Made by a program: the position numbers and the translations under genes. Shown in pieces: positions 25,755 through 34,104 of a stretch of 36,124 nucleotides of DNA (positions within the stretch are counted from its first letter, which is position 1; every line of letters begins with the position of its first letter). The notes below the pieces were generated by a model. That model saw only the letters and a list, made by a program, of their open reading frames with translations. It was not told the DNA's origin and did no database searches. Source of the DNA: Hyphomicrobiales bacterium (GTDB lineage Bacteria; Pseudomonadota; Alphaproteobacteria; Rhizobiales; Devosiaceae); NCBI GenBank assembly GCA_027065555.1, contig JAMONS010000070.1:1-36124 (forward strand), in the 5' to 3' direction.

Positions 25755-26615
25755 TTAGGCTTTTTGACAGTTTGGACAGAAAAAACTTGAGCGTCCTGCC
25801 TGAGTAATTCGCTCTATTATTGCGGTACAATTTTGCGCATTACAAGGTTTGCCTTCTTTGCCATAAACATCAAATGAATGTTGGAAATACCCCTGTTGCC
25901 CTGTTGCTCCATGAAAATCATTTAATGTTGAGCCACCAGCCTTTATTGCCTTTTGTAAAATATTGCGCACCGCTTGCACTAATTTTTCTAGCCGTTCATC
26001 AGGGGTATTATTTTCATCAATCAATTTATTAACGGGAGTCCTTGGGTGAATTTTAGCTCGCCAAAGCGCTTCACACACATATATATTGCCAAGCCCTGCT
26101 ACGTTTTTTTGATCAAGAAGTGCTGATTTAATCGGGGTGCGCTTCTTTGCAAATATTTTTACCAAAGCAATAGCGTTAAAACCATTACCCAGCGGCTCTG
26201 GCCCTAAATCACAAAGAAACTTGCAATTCTCTTCACTGCTAAAAATATCCATAAAGCCAAATCGACGTGGATCAGTATATATTAATGTATGAGGTTCGCC
26301 ATTTTCAGCCAAAATACTAAATTCAACATGCAAGTGTTTTATACCACTCTTATCAGCCTTAGGATCTAAAATAGTGAAATTACCACTCATGCCAAGATGG
26401 CTAAGCAGGTTTGAACCATTACTAAGATTAAAAATCAGATATTTTGCACGCCTGTTCAGCGCAATAATTTGCTGCCCCTCAAGTTGCGAAATAAAACCCC
26501 TTGGAAAATCAAAGCGCAAATTTTTACGATTGAGCGTAACCTTTTTTATTGTTGCAGCTTTTAGATAAGGCTCAAGCCCCCTAAGTACGGTTTCAACTTC
26601 TGGTAATTCAGGCAT
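25755..26615 (-). CDS. mutM: Formamidopyrimidine-DNA glycosylase (Fpg)
   Basis: MutM excises 8-oxoguanine and related oxidised bases and nicks the strand. The N-terminus MPELPEVE supplies the catalytic P2 and E3. The C-terminal zinc finger is C258-C263 and C280-C283 (CX4C, CX2C), complete and at the expected place. The helix-two-turn-helix region with KTPIKSALLDQ-like sequence, ending in GLGNIY, is typical. The 286 residues are usual for the family. It is divergent from ubiE across 85 bp and upstream of rpsT. Confidence 0.96.
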   Translation of the reverse strand: MPELPEVETVLRGLEPYLKAATIKKVTLNRKNLRFDFPRGFISQLEGQQIIALNRRAKYLIFNLSNGSNLLSHLGMSGNFTILDPKADKSGIKHLHVEFSILAENGEPHTLIYTDPRRFGFMDIFSSEENCKFLCDLGPEPLGNGFNAIALVKIFAKKRTPIKSALLDQKNVAGLGNIYVCEALWRAKIHPRTPVNKLIDENNTPDERLEKLVQAVRNILQKAIKAGGSTLNDFHGATGQQGYFQHSFDVYGKEGKPCNAQNCTAIIERITQAGRSSFFCPNCQKA

Positions 26616-26700
26616 TTATTTTTCACTTTTAATATTTACGTTGGATATTATTATAACTCTAGTCTAACATATAAGAAATAAATTCAAAAAAAGCAGACAA

Positions 26701-27465
26701 ATGAATAATAATAGCGAATTAGGTAATTTTGGGCATAAAAAAGTGCCCCTGAATGACAAACAAGGCATGGTCAATAAAGTATTTGATAATGTCGCTTCAC
26801 GCTATGATCTAATGAATGATTTAATGAGCTTTGGCGTACATCGCCTTTGGAAAGACGCAATGATTGCTCGTCTTGCACCACCAAAAAACGGCTCTCGCCC
26901 CTATAGGGTTTTAGATATGGCTGGAGGCACAGGCGATATTGCTAAGCGCATTATTAACGCCTCTTATGGTTATGCCAATGTAATAGTTGCCGATATAAAT
27001 AAAGAAATGTTAGAGAACGGTAAAATAAATGCCAAAAAATGGCGCTATCCAGATCAGCTAAGTTTTGTTGAGGCAAATGCTGAAAAATTAGATTTTGAGA
27101 GCAACTATTTTGATGCCTACACAATTTCATTTGGTATTCGTAACGTACCCCGCATTGATAAAGCGCTAAGTGAAGCCTATCGAGTATTAAAGCGTGGCGG
27201 CAGGCTTTTAGTGTTAGAATTTTCAAGTGTAGATGTTGCAGGGCTTGATAAGATTTATGAGCTATTTTCTAACAAAATTATTCCTCCCTTAGGTGGCATG
27301 GTAACAGGTGATGCTAGCTCTTATAAATATTTAGTTGAAAGCATTGAGCAATTTCCAGAACCTGAAAAATTTTCAAATATGGTAAAACAAGCTGGTTTTT
27401 CAAAAGTAACTCATAGCGCCTTTAGCGGCAATATTGCTGCCCTTCATAGTGCTTGGAAGATTTAA
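26701..27465 (+). CDS. ubiE: Ubiquinone/menaquinone methyltransferase UbiE
   Basis: UbiE performs the SAM-dependent C-methylation in ubiquinone synthesis. The SAM-binding motif [11 protein letters not shown] is near residues 71-81. The [19 protein letters not shown] block and the later FGIRNV and RVLKRGGR motifs are typical. The 254 residues fit the family. It is followed after 2 bp by ubiB and divergent from mutM; the ubiE-ubiB pair is conserved in Rhizobiales. Confidence 0.96.
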   Translation: MNNNSELGNFGHKKVPLNDKQGMVNKVFDNVASRYDLMNDLMSFGVHRLWKDAMIARLAPPKNGSRPYRVLDMAGGTGDIAKRIINASYGYANVIVADINKEMLENGKINAKKWRYPDQLSFVEANAEKLDFESNYFDAYTISFGIRNVPRIDKALSEAYRVLKRGGRLLVLEFSSVDVAGLDKIYELFSNKIIPPLGGMVTGDASSYKYLVESIEQFPEPEKFSNMVKQAGFSKVTHSAFSGNIAALHSAWKI

Positions 27466-27467
27466 CA

Positions 27468-29003
27468 ATGGCAATTATCTCTTATATGCGACTTTTGCGT
27501 GCTGGCTTTACCTTATCCCGAGAAGGTGCATTTTCGCTTATTCCAACACAAGGATTGCCAGCAAGTGCAAAATTTGCAATTTCCATTTTGCGCTTGGTTG
27601 AGCGCCGCTCAGTTAAAAAAACTGGACGGGTTGAGCGTCTAACTAAAGCTCTAAATAAACTAGGGCCAACCTATGTTAAATTTGGACAAATATTAGCAAC
27701 CAGACCAGATATTGTTGGCATTGAAATAGCTAAAGATCTTTCCCTATTACAAGATAGAATGGACCCGTTTGACGAAAAGCTAGTTCCAAAAATTTTAGAG
27801 AGAGAACTTGAGGGCAAAGAAAAAGAGATACTTGACCTCTCCCCCGCCATTGCCGCCGCTTCCATTGCGCAGGTGCATAAGGCAAAATTAATAGATAAAA
27901 ACGGCAACGAAGAAATAATTGCCGTTAAAATCTTGCGTCCAAATATTCGTGAGCAATTCAAAAAAGACATTAAAAGCTATTATGCTGGCGCAAGATTGCT
28001 TGAAAAAATAGTACCAATTATGAAGCGGCTTAACCCTGTTAAAGTTATTAAAATTCTTGATCATTCAGCAACTTTAGAGCTTGATTTGCGCTTTGAAGCG
28101 GCTAGCATTTCTGAATTTGAGGAAAATATAAAAAATGATGAGGGCTTTACGCTTCCTGAAGTTAAGTGGGATTATATTGCGCAAGATGTGTTAGTAACGT
28201 CGTTTATTGATGCAATTCCAATTAGAGATAGCAAAGCGATTGATAAAGCAGGGATTGATCGTAAAAAACTAGGCACTCATTTGATGCAAAGTTTTTTGCG
28301 CCATGCCATACGTGACGGGTTTTTTCATGCTGATATGCACCCCGGAAATCTTTTTGCAGACGCTAAAACGCACGGAATTATCGCAGTAGATTTTGGCATT
28401 ATGGGGCGCATCAAAAAACAAGAGCGCAAGTTTTTAGCCAATATTATTTATGGTTTTATCACTAGAGATTATCATAGAATAGCGCAAATGCATATTGATA
28501 TTGGCTATGTGCCAAAGAGCCAATCGGTCGATGATTTTGCACTAGCGTTACGCTCCATTGGCGAGCCAATTCAGGGGCAATTATCAAGTGAAATTTCTAT
28601 GGGCAAATTGCTAGGGCAATTATTAGCAATAACCGAAATTTTTGACATGCAAACCCGACCAGAATTAGTCCTATTACAAAAAACTATGGTACTAGTTGAA
28701 GGGGTAGCGCTTTCGCTTGATCCAAAACTTAATTTTTGGGAGGTTTCAAAACCCGTAGTTGAAAAATGGATTAAGGAGCAAGCAGGGCCAAAAGGAAAAA
28801 TCGAAGAAGCTAAAGAGGGTTTTGAAATATTACTAAAAACCGCAAAGCAAATTCCTGAACTTGTTGAGCGAGCTAATAATGTTCTTAATGAACATGAAAA
28901 ATTATTAGCAAAACAGAATAATGGTTCAGGCTGGCTTAAAAAGGGCGCAATTATTATGATGTTTCTCATTGGGCTTGGTCTTATCTATAAATTATTTAGT
29001 TAA
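27468..29003 (+). CDS. ubiB: Ubiquinone biosynthesis ABC1-kinase-like protein UbiB
   Basis: This 511-residue member of the atypical kinase family ABC1/ADCK supports ubiquinone biosynthesis. It shows the KFGQILATRPDI motif, the AAASIAQVHKA Ala-rich loop, and the catalytic HADMHPGN and AVDFGIMG motifs. A C-terminal membrane helix (about the last 25 residues) ends the protein. I chose ATG 27468, two bases after the ubiE stop, with GGAAGA upstream; a TTG at 27453 would overlap ubiE. The GC-rich repeat array begins 32 bp after its stop. Confidence 0.95.
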   Translation: MAIISYMRLLRAGFTLSREGAFSLIPTQGLPASAKFAISILRLVERRSVKKTGRVERLTKALNKLGPTYVKFGQILATRPDIVGIEIAKDLSLLQDRMDPFDEKLVPKILERELEGKEKEILDLSPAIAAASIAQVHKAKLIDKNGNEEIIAVKILRPNIREQFKKDIKSYYAGARLLEKIVPIMKRLNPVKVIKILDHSATLELDLRFEAASISEFEENIKNDEGFTLPEVKWDYIAQDVLVTSFIDAIPIRDSKAIDKAGIDRKKLGTHLMQSFLRHAIRDGFFHADMHPGNLFADAKTHGIIAVDFGIMGRIKKQERKFLANIIYGFITRDYHRIAQMHIDIGYVPKSQSVDDFALALRSIGEPIQGQLSSEISMGKLLGQLLAITEIFDMQTRPELVLLQKTMVLVEGVALSLDPKLNFWEVSKPVVEKWIKEQAGPKGKIEEAKEGFEILLKTAKQIPELVERANNVLNEHEKLLAKQNNGSGWLKKGAIIMMFLIGLGLIYKLFS

Positions 29004-29035
29004 CCTGCCAGCAAAAAGCAACCTAGCGAGATATA

Positions 29036-29106
29036 GCATGGGAAAAGAATAACGGCGGGGGTGTCGGGGTCAGGAGCGTAGCGACTAACGGCGACAAGTG
29101 TTAAAG
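29036..29106 (+). repeat. Dispersed ~70-nt GC-rich repeat, copy B
   Basis: It reads GCATGGGAAAAGAATAACGG, GGTGTCGGGG, GAGCGTAGCGACT and AACGGCGACAAG, the same order as copy A (17241-17312) with one base missing in the GCGTAAGCG part. It starts 32 bp after the ubiB stop. Confidence 0.88.
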
Positions 29107-29147
29107 GCGGGCGGGGGTGTTCCACCTACGCTAAAGCTACGGCGGAC

Positions 29148-29220
29148 AAGCGGGGTCGGGCAGCCTGAGTGGCGTGAACGCAAGAAAGAATGTAGCAACC
29201 AACGGCGACAAGAATAAAAG
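29148..29220 (+). repeat. Degenerate copy D of the dispersed repeat
   Basis: Its right half, AACGGCGACAAGAATAAAAG (29201-29220), is identical to the right end of copy A. The left half is replaced by GCGGGGTCGGGCAGC and a stretch with GAACGCAAGAAAGAATGTAGC. This mosaic suggests rearrangement or decay within the array. Confidence 0.65.
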
Positions 29221-29227
29221 TACGTAA

Positions 29228-29297
29228 GGAAAAAGAATAAACGGCGGGGGTGTCGGGGTCGGGAGCAAAGCGACCAACGGCGACAAGCATAAAAGAG
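29228..29297 (+). repeat. Dispersed ~70-nt GC-rich repeat, copy C
   Basis: It reads GGAAAAAGAATAAACGGCGG, GGTGTCGGGG, GGGAGCAAAGCGACC and AACGGCGACAAGCATAAAAG, matching copies A and B in order and orientation. It ends 8 bp before the dut start codon, so it overlaps the likely ribosome-binding region. Confidence 0.88.
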
Positions 29298-29304
29298 AAA
29301 ACCA

Positions 29305-29760
29305 ATGCGAGTTAAAATTAATTTCATCTGGCTTGAGCATGGCAAAGGCCTAGATATACCACGCCAGCAAAGTCAGGGTGCAGCGGGCTTAGATATTTGT
29401 GCGGCCATACAAGAGAATGAAATAATCACTCTTAGGCCACAAAAACGAGTAATTATACCAGCTGGATTTTCTATTGCTTTGCCATTAGGATATGAAGCAC
29501 AAATTCGCCCTCGCTCGGGCTTGGCAGCAAAATTTGGAGTTAGTGTGCTAAATGCTCCAGGAACGATTGATGCAGATTATCGTGGTGAAGTGAAAGTAAT
29601 TCTCATCAATCACGGTGAGGAAGATTTTTTGATAAAGCGTGGTGATAGAATTGCGCAAATGATAATTGCGCCTGTGAGTAAAGTTGAGTTTTCGCTTACT
29701 CAACAATTAGATGACACTATTCGTGGTGAGGGCGGGTTTGGTTCAACTGGAAAAAGGTGA
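29305..29760 (+). CDS. dut: dUTP diphosphatase
   Basis: Dut hydrolyses dUTP to dUMP and pyrophosphate, keeping uracil out of DNA and feeding thymidylate synthesis. The trimeric dUTPase motifs are present in order: the GLDI block, PRSGLAAKFGV, NAPGTIDADYRGE, RGDRIAQMI and the C-terminal GEGGFGSTG. The 151 residues are normal. The start ATG sits just after a GC-rich repeat copy that supplies the purine-rich upstream sequence. The DUF2259 gene follows almost at once. Confidence 0.96.
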   Translation: MRVKINFIWLEHGKGLDIPRQQSQGAAGLDICAAIQENEIITLRPQKRVIIPAGFSIALPLGYEAQIRPRSGLAAKFGVSVLNAPGTIDADYRGEVKVILINHGEEDFLIKRGDRIAQMIIAPVSKVEFSLTQQLDDTIRGEGGFGSTGKR

Positions 29761-29765
29761 GGAAT

Positions 29766-30539
29766 ATGGCTGTTAGGTTTTTTAATTGGGTTCTATCTGT
29801 TATTTTAATTGTAATAATAAGCCTATCGGCTTCTTTGCCAGCACGTGCAGGGGACGATGCAATACTTAATGTAATAGGCTATTCAAATGATGGACGTTAT
29901 TTTGCATTTGAGGAATATGGAATTCAAGATCCTTCTGGTTTTGCCTATTCTTCAATTTTTATTGTTGACCTAAATGATGATAGTTGGGTTATTGGCACAC
30001 CAATTCGGGTGATTGAAGAATATGATGAAGCAACCTATGAAGTTGAACCTATTGATTATGGTAAAAACATCCAAGCAGTGCGCGCTATTGCTCATGAAAA
30101 AGCAAAATTTCGCCTTGAGGGGTTAAATATTACAACACCTGCTATAGTTAATGCAATTAATGGCGATGGCATAATAGAAAATGATGCTTTAACGCTTCGT
30201 TTTGGAGTTCCTGGATATGGCAGGGGCATCAGAGGGGATTATAGGCTAAAATTAGAAGTTTTTGAAACCCAATCTGCGCTTTCTTGTGCTGAGTGGAGTG
30301 ATCAAGTGATTAAAGGATTTTTGTTAAAACTTGAGGACATTGGTGTTAATGAAATTGAAATCTATCGTGACAAGATCTTGCCACGCTCAAGAGGTTGCGG
30401 ATTAGACTATAAGATTAGCGGTGTTTTCACTCCATTCCTAGCCAAAGATATTTCTAGAGCAGTTGCACTAATATCTGTCTATTCGCTTGGTTATGAAGAT
30501 CCTGATAGGCGCTTTATTGCGGTATCAATAGGAAAATAG
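29766..30539 (+). CDS. Predicted secreted protein, DUF2259 family
   Basis: This 257-residue exported protein has a signal peptide ending near residue 28 (...SASLPARA before GDDA). The mature part reads GYSNDGRYFAFEEYGIQDPSG, then IFIVDLNDDSWV, the pattern of the DUF2259 family found in Rhizobiales. Its function is unknown. I chose ATG 29766 because AGGTGAGGA lies directly upstream; a GTG at 29757 would overlap dut by 4 bp (GTGA) and add three residues. Two Cys residues (in LSCAEW and SRGCGL) could form a disulfide. It is co-transcribed with dut by position and converges with the DUF1697 gene. Confidence 0.82.
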   Translation: MAVRFFNWVLSVILIVIISLSASLPARAGDDAILNVIGYSNDGRYFAFEEYGIQDPSGFAYSSIFIVDLNDDSWVIGTPIRVIEEYDEATYEVEPIDYGKNIQAVRAIAHEKAKFRLEGLNITTPAIVNAINGDGIIENDALTLRFGVPGYGRGIRGDYRLKLEVFETQSALSCAEWSDQVIKGFLLKLEDIGVNEIEIYRDKILPRSRGCGLDYKISGVFTPFLAKDISRAVALISVYSLGYEDPDRRFIAVSIGK

Positions 30540-30554
30540 TACATGACACTACCA

Positions 30555-30576
30555 ACAAAATTTTCTGAAATTTTGT
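30555..30576. terminator. Candidate bidirectional terminator hairpin (weak)
   Basis: ACAAAATTT (30555-30563) and AAATTTTGT (30568-30576) are perfect complements around the 4-nt loop TCTG, between the convergent DUF2259 and DUF1697 genes. The stem is AT-rich and no long T-run follows on either strand, so its strength as a terminator is doubtful. Confidence 0.4.
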
Positions 30577-30592
30577 ATAGAGCAAAAAAGCC

Positions 30593-31141
30593 TTAATTGT
30601 TTTTTACCAATTCAATTATTTTATTTATTGAACGCCAATTTCGAGCCGTACAATTTACCCCCAATAATTTCTCTGCCCTCATTGCTAATTTTGAACGTCC
30701 AAAGCCTTCTGGTGTATGAAGGTAAAATATTTTGCCTTTTAAGAGATAATTTTCGCTTGCTAATTTAATTTCGTCAACTCTCTTAAAATCAGGATTGGTT
30801 GGGAATTGCTCAAGAAAAAATAGATGCAACAAATTGGGTTGCTGCTGCGCTTTTTCAAACGGGTTATCTTTTGCAGCTTGCTCAATTTCATCAAGCGAAA
30901 GCACAAGTACATTTGGTGCAAAATTATATTGTTCAAAAATGAGTTGTTTAATTTTTTCACTCAAAACAAACTGGTCGGTTTGCTTGTTGCTAAGGATAAT
31001 ATTGCCAGATTGAATATAGGTTTTGACATTTCCAAAACCGCTAGCCTCAAGCAAAACAACAAGCTCTTTCATAGGTAATTTATTTTTGCCACCAACATTT
31101 ACACCACGTAAAAGAGCAATATATTTAGTCTTTTCATTCAT
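30593..31141 (-). CDS. DUF1697-family protein
   Basis: This 182-residue cytoplasmic protein starts with YIALLRGVNVGGKNKLPMK and then has TYIQSGNII, the signature of the DUF1697 family. Its molecular function is not established. The C-terminal ARNWRSINKI is also typical. It starts 3 bp after the fabB stop, so it is translated from the fabA-fabB transcript. No anomalies were seen. Confidence 0.88.
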   Translation of the reverse strand: MNEKTKYIALLRGVNVGGKNKLPMKELVVLLEASGFGNVKTYIQSGNIILSNKQTDQFVLSEKIKQLIFEQYNFAPNVLVLSLDEIEQAAKDNPFEKAQQQPNLLHLFFLEQFPTNPDFKRVDEIKLASENYLLKGKIFYLHTPEGFGRSKLAMRAEKLLGVNCTARNWRSINKIIELVKNN

Positions 31142-31144
31142 TAT

Positions 31145-32371
31145 TTAAGCGTCAGGGTGCTTAAACACCAAACTGGCATTTGTGCCACCAAAACCAAACG
31201 AATTGGAAAGAACCGCACCAAGCGAAGCATTATCCACTCTTTTGCGTAAAATAGGCATATCAGCAAAGTCAGGATCAAGTTCAAAAATATTGGCGCTTTC
31301 GCACATGAAATTATGGTTCATCATTAGGATTGAGAAAATACTCTCCCAAACCCCTGTTGCACCAAGCGAATGACCCGTAAGAGATTTAGTTGCAGATATT
31401 GGTGGGCATTTATCTTCATTGCCAAACACTTCTCTTAAAGCTTCAATTTCTTTAGTATCACCAATTGGCGTAGAAGTTCCATGTGGATTGATATAATCAA
31501 TAGGCATTTTCACGCTTGCAAGCGCTTGGCGCATACAACGCACTGCCCCCTCACCAGATGGCGCAACCATATCAGCGCCATCAGATGTTGCACCATAGCC
31601 AATTAGTTCAGCATATATTTTTGCGCCACGTGCTTTAGCATGTTCATATTCTTCAAGCACCAAAACCCCAGCACCACCAGCAATAACAAAACCATCACGA
31701 TTTTTATCATAGGTACGAGATGCAATCTTTGGCGTATCATTAAAATTTGAACTCATCGCCCCCATTGCATCAAAAATATTTGACATGCTCCAATGTAAAT
31801 CTTCAGATCCACCAGCAAACACAATATCTTGCTTGCCCATTTGGATTTGCTCATAAGCGTTACCAATGCAATGCTTTGAAGTAGCGCAAGCAGAAGAAAT
31901 AGAATAATTAACTCCATGAATGCCAAGCGGAGTGGCAAGAGTTGCCGAAGCGGTTGAACTCATGGCTTTTGGCACAACGGTTGGCCCAATGCGTTTTGGC
32001 CCTCTCTCAACAGTTATTTGCGCCGCCTCAACAACTGCCTTTGTTGAAGGTCCACCCGAGCCCATAATTATTCCAGTGCGAGGGTTGCCACGATAATCTT
32101 TTTCCTCAAGACCTGCATTTTTAATGGCCTCTAATATAGCAATATAATTCCAAGCTGAGCCTTTTGCCATAAAGCGAGTGGTACGGCGATCAAGCACTTC
32201 AAACGGATCAAGGTTTGGCTCGCCTTGAACTTGAGAGCGGAAACCATATTTTTCATAATCAATGGCCTTGGAAATACCAGACTTGGCCTGTTTTAAGCTT
32301 ATAAGAACTTCGTTCACATTATTACCGATTGAAGAAACAATCCCCATTCCGCTTACAACTACCCGTCTCAT
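31145..32371 (-). CDS. fabB: 3-oxoacyl-ACP synthase I (FabB)
   Basis: FabB elongates unsaturated acyl-ACP intermediates and, with FabA, makes unsaturated fatty acids without oxygen. The catalytic triad is complete: C162 in [10 protein letters not shown]297 in [11 protein letters not shown] and H334 in [13 protein letters not shown] chose ATG 32371 (408 residues) with GGAG 8 nt upstream; a TTG at 32383 would add four residues. It is 29 bp downstream of fabA and 3 bp upstream of the DUF1697 gene, forming an operon. Confidence 0.96.
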   Translation of the reverse strand: MRRVVVSGMGIVSSIGNNVNEVLISLKQAKSGISKAIDYEKYGFRSQVQGEPNLDPFEVLDRRTTRFMAKGSAWNYIAILEAIKNAGLEEKDYRGNPRTGIIMGSGGPSTKAVVEAAQITVERGPKRIGPTVVPKAMSSTASATLATPLGIHGVNYSISSACATSKHCIGNAYEQIQMGKQDIVFAGGSEDLHWSMSNIFDAMGAMSSNFNDTPKIASRTYDKNRDGFVIAGGAGVLVLEEYEHAKARGAKIYAELIGYGATSDGADMVAPSGEGAVRCMRQALASVKMPIDYINPHGTSTPIGDTKEIEALREVFGNEDKCPPISATKSLTGHSLGATGVWESIFSILMMNHNFMCESANIFELDPDFADMPILRKRVDNASLGAVLSNSFGFGGTNASLVFKHPDA

Positions 32372-32400
32372 AACATTCTCCAACTTAAAAAATATCTAGC

Positions 32401-32913
32401 TTATTCTATCGGCAATAGCCCAACTTTAAGGTTTTTCGCTCTATATATTATCTCACCATCTGCCTTCATTATAGCATTAGCAACGCCAAATGGAAGCGGT
32501 TTACGCATGTGTTTTCTTATATCAACTTCGAATTCAAGCAATTTTTTGTCATTTGTTGCTTGACCAGTAAATTTTATTTCCCCGCCCAAGGCTCGCCCTC
32601 TTCCGGGTGAACCTGACCAACAAAGAAAAAACCCAACCAATTGCCACATAGCATCAAGCCCTAAACATCCGGGCATTACTGGATCGCCAATAAAATGACA
32701 TTTATAAAACCATAGGTCAGGATTGAGGTCTAATTCAGCCTTTATTTGTCCTCTACCAAATTCACCGCCCTCACCATCAATATGGGTAATACGATCAAAC
32801 ATCAACATTGGTGGCGCTGGAAGTCTAGCAAAGCCTTCACCAAAAAGCTCACCCCGCCCACTAGCTAATATTTCTTCGTAACTATAAGAATTTTTGCGAT
32901 CTATAATTGTCAT
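32401..32913 (-). CDS. fabA: 3-hydroxydecanoyl-ACP dehydratase/isomerase (FabA)
   Basis: FabA dehydrates 3-hydroxydecanoyl-ACP and isomerises the trans-2 to the cis-3 product, the branch point for unsaturated fatty acids. The catalytic pair is H73 ([13 protein letters not shown]) and D87 (LGLDAMWQL). I chose ATG 32913 (170 residues, the usual length), with AAGGGG just upstream; an upstream in-frame start at 32964 would add 17 residues that do not look conserved. A weak TTGACC/TACCAA pair lies in the 113-bp upstream gap, as does an inverted repeat (32979-32993). Confidence 0.97.
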   Translation of the reverse strand: MTIIDRKNSYSYEEILASGRGELFGEGFARLPAPPMLMFDRITHIDGEGGEFGRGQIKAELDLNPDLWFYKCHFIGDPVMPGCLGLDAMWQLVGFFLCWSGSPGRGRALGGEIKFTGQATNDKKLLEFEVDIRKHMRKPLPFGVANAIMKADGEIIYRAKNLKVGLLPIE

Positions 32914-32978
32914 AACAACCCCTTTTAATACTCTCTTGGTAAACGTACAAAGCATTAGGGTCAACTAAATGAAGTATA

Positions 32979-32993
32979 TTTGAAAGCTTCAAA
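32979..32993. promoter_or_regulatory. Small inverted repeat upstream of fabA
   Basis: TTTGAA (32979-32984) and TTCAAA (32988-32993) flank AGC, about 66 bp before the fabA ATG and just upstream of a weak -35-like TTGACC. The place suits an operator for a fatty-acid regulator, but the repeat is short and could be chance in AT-rich DNA. Confidence 0.25.
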
Positions 32994-33026
32994 CTGGTAA
33001 AACTTGAAATATTTCACAATTTTAGC

Positions 33027-33767
33027 CTATTTTACGCCATAGATCATTAATTCTTGCCCATTTTTTTTTAACCAACCTTTACCACGCTCCATATCAGGCA
33101 ATGTTTTTTCAACATTTTTCCAAAAAGCTGGCGAGTGATTCATTTCGAGCAAATGTGCAACTTCGTGCGCAACAACATAATCTAGCACAAAGGACGGAGC
33201 TAAAATAAGCCGCCAATTAAAATTTAAGCGAGCGGAACTAGAGCAAGATCCCCAACGGCTAGATTGTGAGCGGATAGAAATAGATTTGGCTTTAACTTCA
33301 AGATTTTGACAATGAATAATTACAGATTTTTCAACATCTATTCGTGTTTGTTTTTTTAGCCAATCCTCAAACCGACGTGCCATATGATGCTCACCTCCGG
33401 GAACTTGCAAAGCCAACTCATTTTCATTTGTGATTAATTCAACCTGCCCCCTTAAGCGATTATCCATTTTTATTTTATGCTCAATGCCCCTTAAAGGAAT
33501 TATTGCACCATCAATAAACGCAATATTTTTTGGTGCATGTTTTAAGCGAGTAATTAGCCATGATTTATGACGAAATAAAAATGCCTCCGCCTCCCCTATT
33601 TTGCCGTATGGGGGAATTGTTAAACAGGGAATACCACCTGTTAAAATTGTTAAGCGATAAGATTTTGAGCGCACATGCGTTTTTATTTTCACTGCAACTT
33701 CTTTACCCTCAAGATTGAGAGCCAAATAGGCAGGAAATCGTGATTTCTTTTTCTTAAATGAAAACAT
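33027..33767 (-). CDS. YgjP-type (DUF45) M48-like metallopeptidase
   Basis: This protein of about 246 residues carries the zinc motif HEVAHLLEMNHSPAFW, typical of the YgjP/DUF45 family of predicted metallopeptidases. The upstream block RSQSSRWGSCSSSARLNFNWRL also matches this family. Its physiological substrate is not known. I chose ATG 33767; a GTG at 33776 would add three residues and the ribosome-binding site is unclear for both. It lies between the YciI gene and fabA on the same strand, with short gaps. Confidence 0.9.
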   Translation of the reverse strand: MFSFKKKKSRFPAYLALNLEGKEVAVKIKTHVRSKSYRLTILTGGIPCLTIPPYGKIGEAEAFLFRHKSWLITRLKHAPKNIAFIDGAIIPLRGIEHKIKMDNRLRGQVELITNENELALQVPGGEHHMARRFEDWLKKQTRIDVEKSVIIHCQNLEVKAKSISIRSQSSRWGSCSSSARLNFNWRLILAPSFVLDYVVAHEVAHLLEMNHSPAFWKNVEKTLPDMERGKGWLKKNGQELMIYGVK

Positions 33768-33813
33768 CTCTAGCACTTTTCATAGCAGTTATTTAGCAAA
33801 TTTTACATTAGCC

Positions 33814-34104
33814 TCATAGGCCTTCAGGCTTGTTTATCGCCCAAAGCCAAGCACGAGTGCTCGAACTTTCAAACAATCCAGCTAATTGATAAGGATCATT
33901 TTTAGCAATTTCTTTTGCTTGTGCAATATTTTCAACTTTCACAACAATTAAAGAGCCACATGGTTTTTCATTTTCATCCAAAAAAGGCCCTGCCAACACT
34001 AATTTTTCACCCAAAGCGTCAAGATATTTTAGGTGTTCATCACGAGTTTTAAGGCGCAAATCTAGCGCTCCGTGCCTGTCTTTAGTTTCAATAATAAATA
34101 ACAT
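33814..34104 (-). CDS. YciI-family small protein
   Basis: This is a 96-residue YCII-related domain of dimeric ferredoxin-like fold. The conserved R-x-x-H (RDEHLKYL) and the following GPFLDENEKPCGSLIVV pattern are typical, and so is DPYQLAGLF near the C terminus. The His and Asp suggest a small catalytic role, but it is not defined. Its start overlaps the gpsA stop (TAATG), so it is coupled to gpsA, a pairing usual in Rhizobiales. Confidence 0.92.
   Translation of the reverse strand: MLFIIETKDRHGALDLRLKTRDEHLKYLDALGEKLVLAGPFLDENEKPCGSLIVVKVENIAQAKEIAKNDPYQLAGLFESSSTRAWLWAINKPEGL

Larger units (their letters stand above)
29004..29304. other. GC-rich non-coding repeat array between ubiB and dut
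   Basis: This 301-bp gap holds no credible gene. It is built from two good copies of the dispersed ~70-nt unit (29036-29106 and 29228-29297) and a degenerate copy between them (29148-29220). The piece GCGGGGTCGGGCAGC at 29150-29164 matches the block beside tRNA-Arg. The last copy runs into the AGAGAAAA that serves as the dut ribosome-binding site. Frames of 67-86 codons on the minus strand across this region translate the repeat into Arg/Pro/Ser-rich sequence and are not genes. Confidence 0.8.

Noticed and set aside
29036-29297. A CRISPR array
   Set aside because: Units are about 70 nt, few, partly degenerate and without uniform unique spacers, and no cas genes are present.
29085-29345. Minus-strand frames of 67 and 86 codons upstream of dut
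   Set aside because: They translate the tandem GC-rich repeat, partly run into dut in antisense and match no family I recognise.
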